13,462 nt of DNA from the NCBI GenBank assembly GCA_023420415.1, contig JAEZWF010000054.1:1-13462 (forward strand). Direction: 5' to 3'. The first letter of the stretch is position 1; each line of letters starts with the position of its first letter. The position numbers and the translations under genes were made by a program. A model generated the notes under the pieces. The model worked only from the letters and a program-made list of their open reading frames with translations. It did not search any database and had not been told where the DNA came from. Positions 13,448 through 13,462 of the stretch are shown here, piece by piece. The stretch is from Actinomycetes bacterium. GTDB taxonomy: Bacteria > Actinomycetota > Actinomycetes > Actinomycetales > Dermatophilaceae.

Positions 13448-13462
13448 GGCGGTGGTGGGCGG

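Noticed and set aside
1..13462. CRISPR arrays, tRNA or rRNA genes, insertion sequences, phage genes, replication origin
   Set aside because: No spaced direct repeats, cloverleaf-like sequences, transposase or integrase motifs, or DnaA-box clusters were seen on reading both strands.

Overview
The window is high-GC DNA (roughly 70% by eye) with dense ORFs, GTG starts and almost no TAT or ATA triplets. It reads as a chromosomal segment of an actinobacterium. The strongest taxonomic marker is the fused E2-like/E1 2-oxoglutarate decarboxylase-dehydrogenase (KGD/OdhA type), followed by a small actinobacterial DUF6104-type gene. Finer placement (Micrococcales, perhaps Intrasporangiaceae-like) is only an impression.

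Layout, left to right. (1) 1-1350 (+): 3' part of a major-facilitator transporter resembling the polyol permeases RbtT/DalT. It carries an odd internal duplication of its TM4-TM5 segment. (2) 1362-1388: GC-rich hairpin with a G11 run. (3) 1493-5386 (+): kgd, the TCA-cycle 2-oxoglutarate enzyme. (4) 5387-5595: intergenic region with two perfect long inverted repeats and three copies of the octamer GTATGCCG. (5) 5596-5775 (+): DUF6104-like small protein, then an 11-bp tandem repeat carrying stop codons in all frames. (6) 5849-6499 (+): SGNH/GDSL-type hydrolase. (7) 6522-7055 (+): unrecognised protein with a C-terminal membrane anchor. (8) 7077-8048 (-): zinc-independent MDR oxidoreductase, convergent with the previous gene. 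(9) 8082-9961 (-): rfbD and rfbB, translationally coupled. (10) 10000-11943 (+): secreted glycoside hydrolase family 3 protein with C-terminal FG-GAP repeats. (11) 11976-13447 (+): rfbA and rfbC, translationally coupled.

rfbA, rfbB, rfbC and rfbD together make dTDP-L-rhamnose from glucose-1-phosphate and dTTP. All four genes are here, split into two oppositely directed pairs around a wall-hydrolase-like gene, which suggests a cell-envelope polysaccharide locus. Both pairs appear to start from leaderless transcripts.

The most unusual signal is not a gene. The octamer GTATGCCG (or its complement CGGCATAC) occurs 13 times, against roughly 0.5 expected. It lies on both strands, in several reading frames and between genes, and it forms the two arms of the hairpin after kgd. 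Thirteen of the 19 TAT/ATA triplets I could find in the window lie inside it. This pattern resembles uptake-signal or chromosome-architecture sequences and deserves a genome-wide check.
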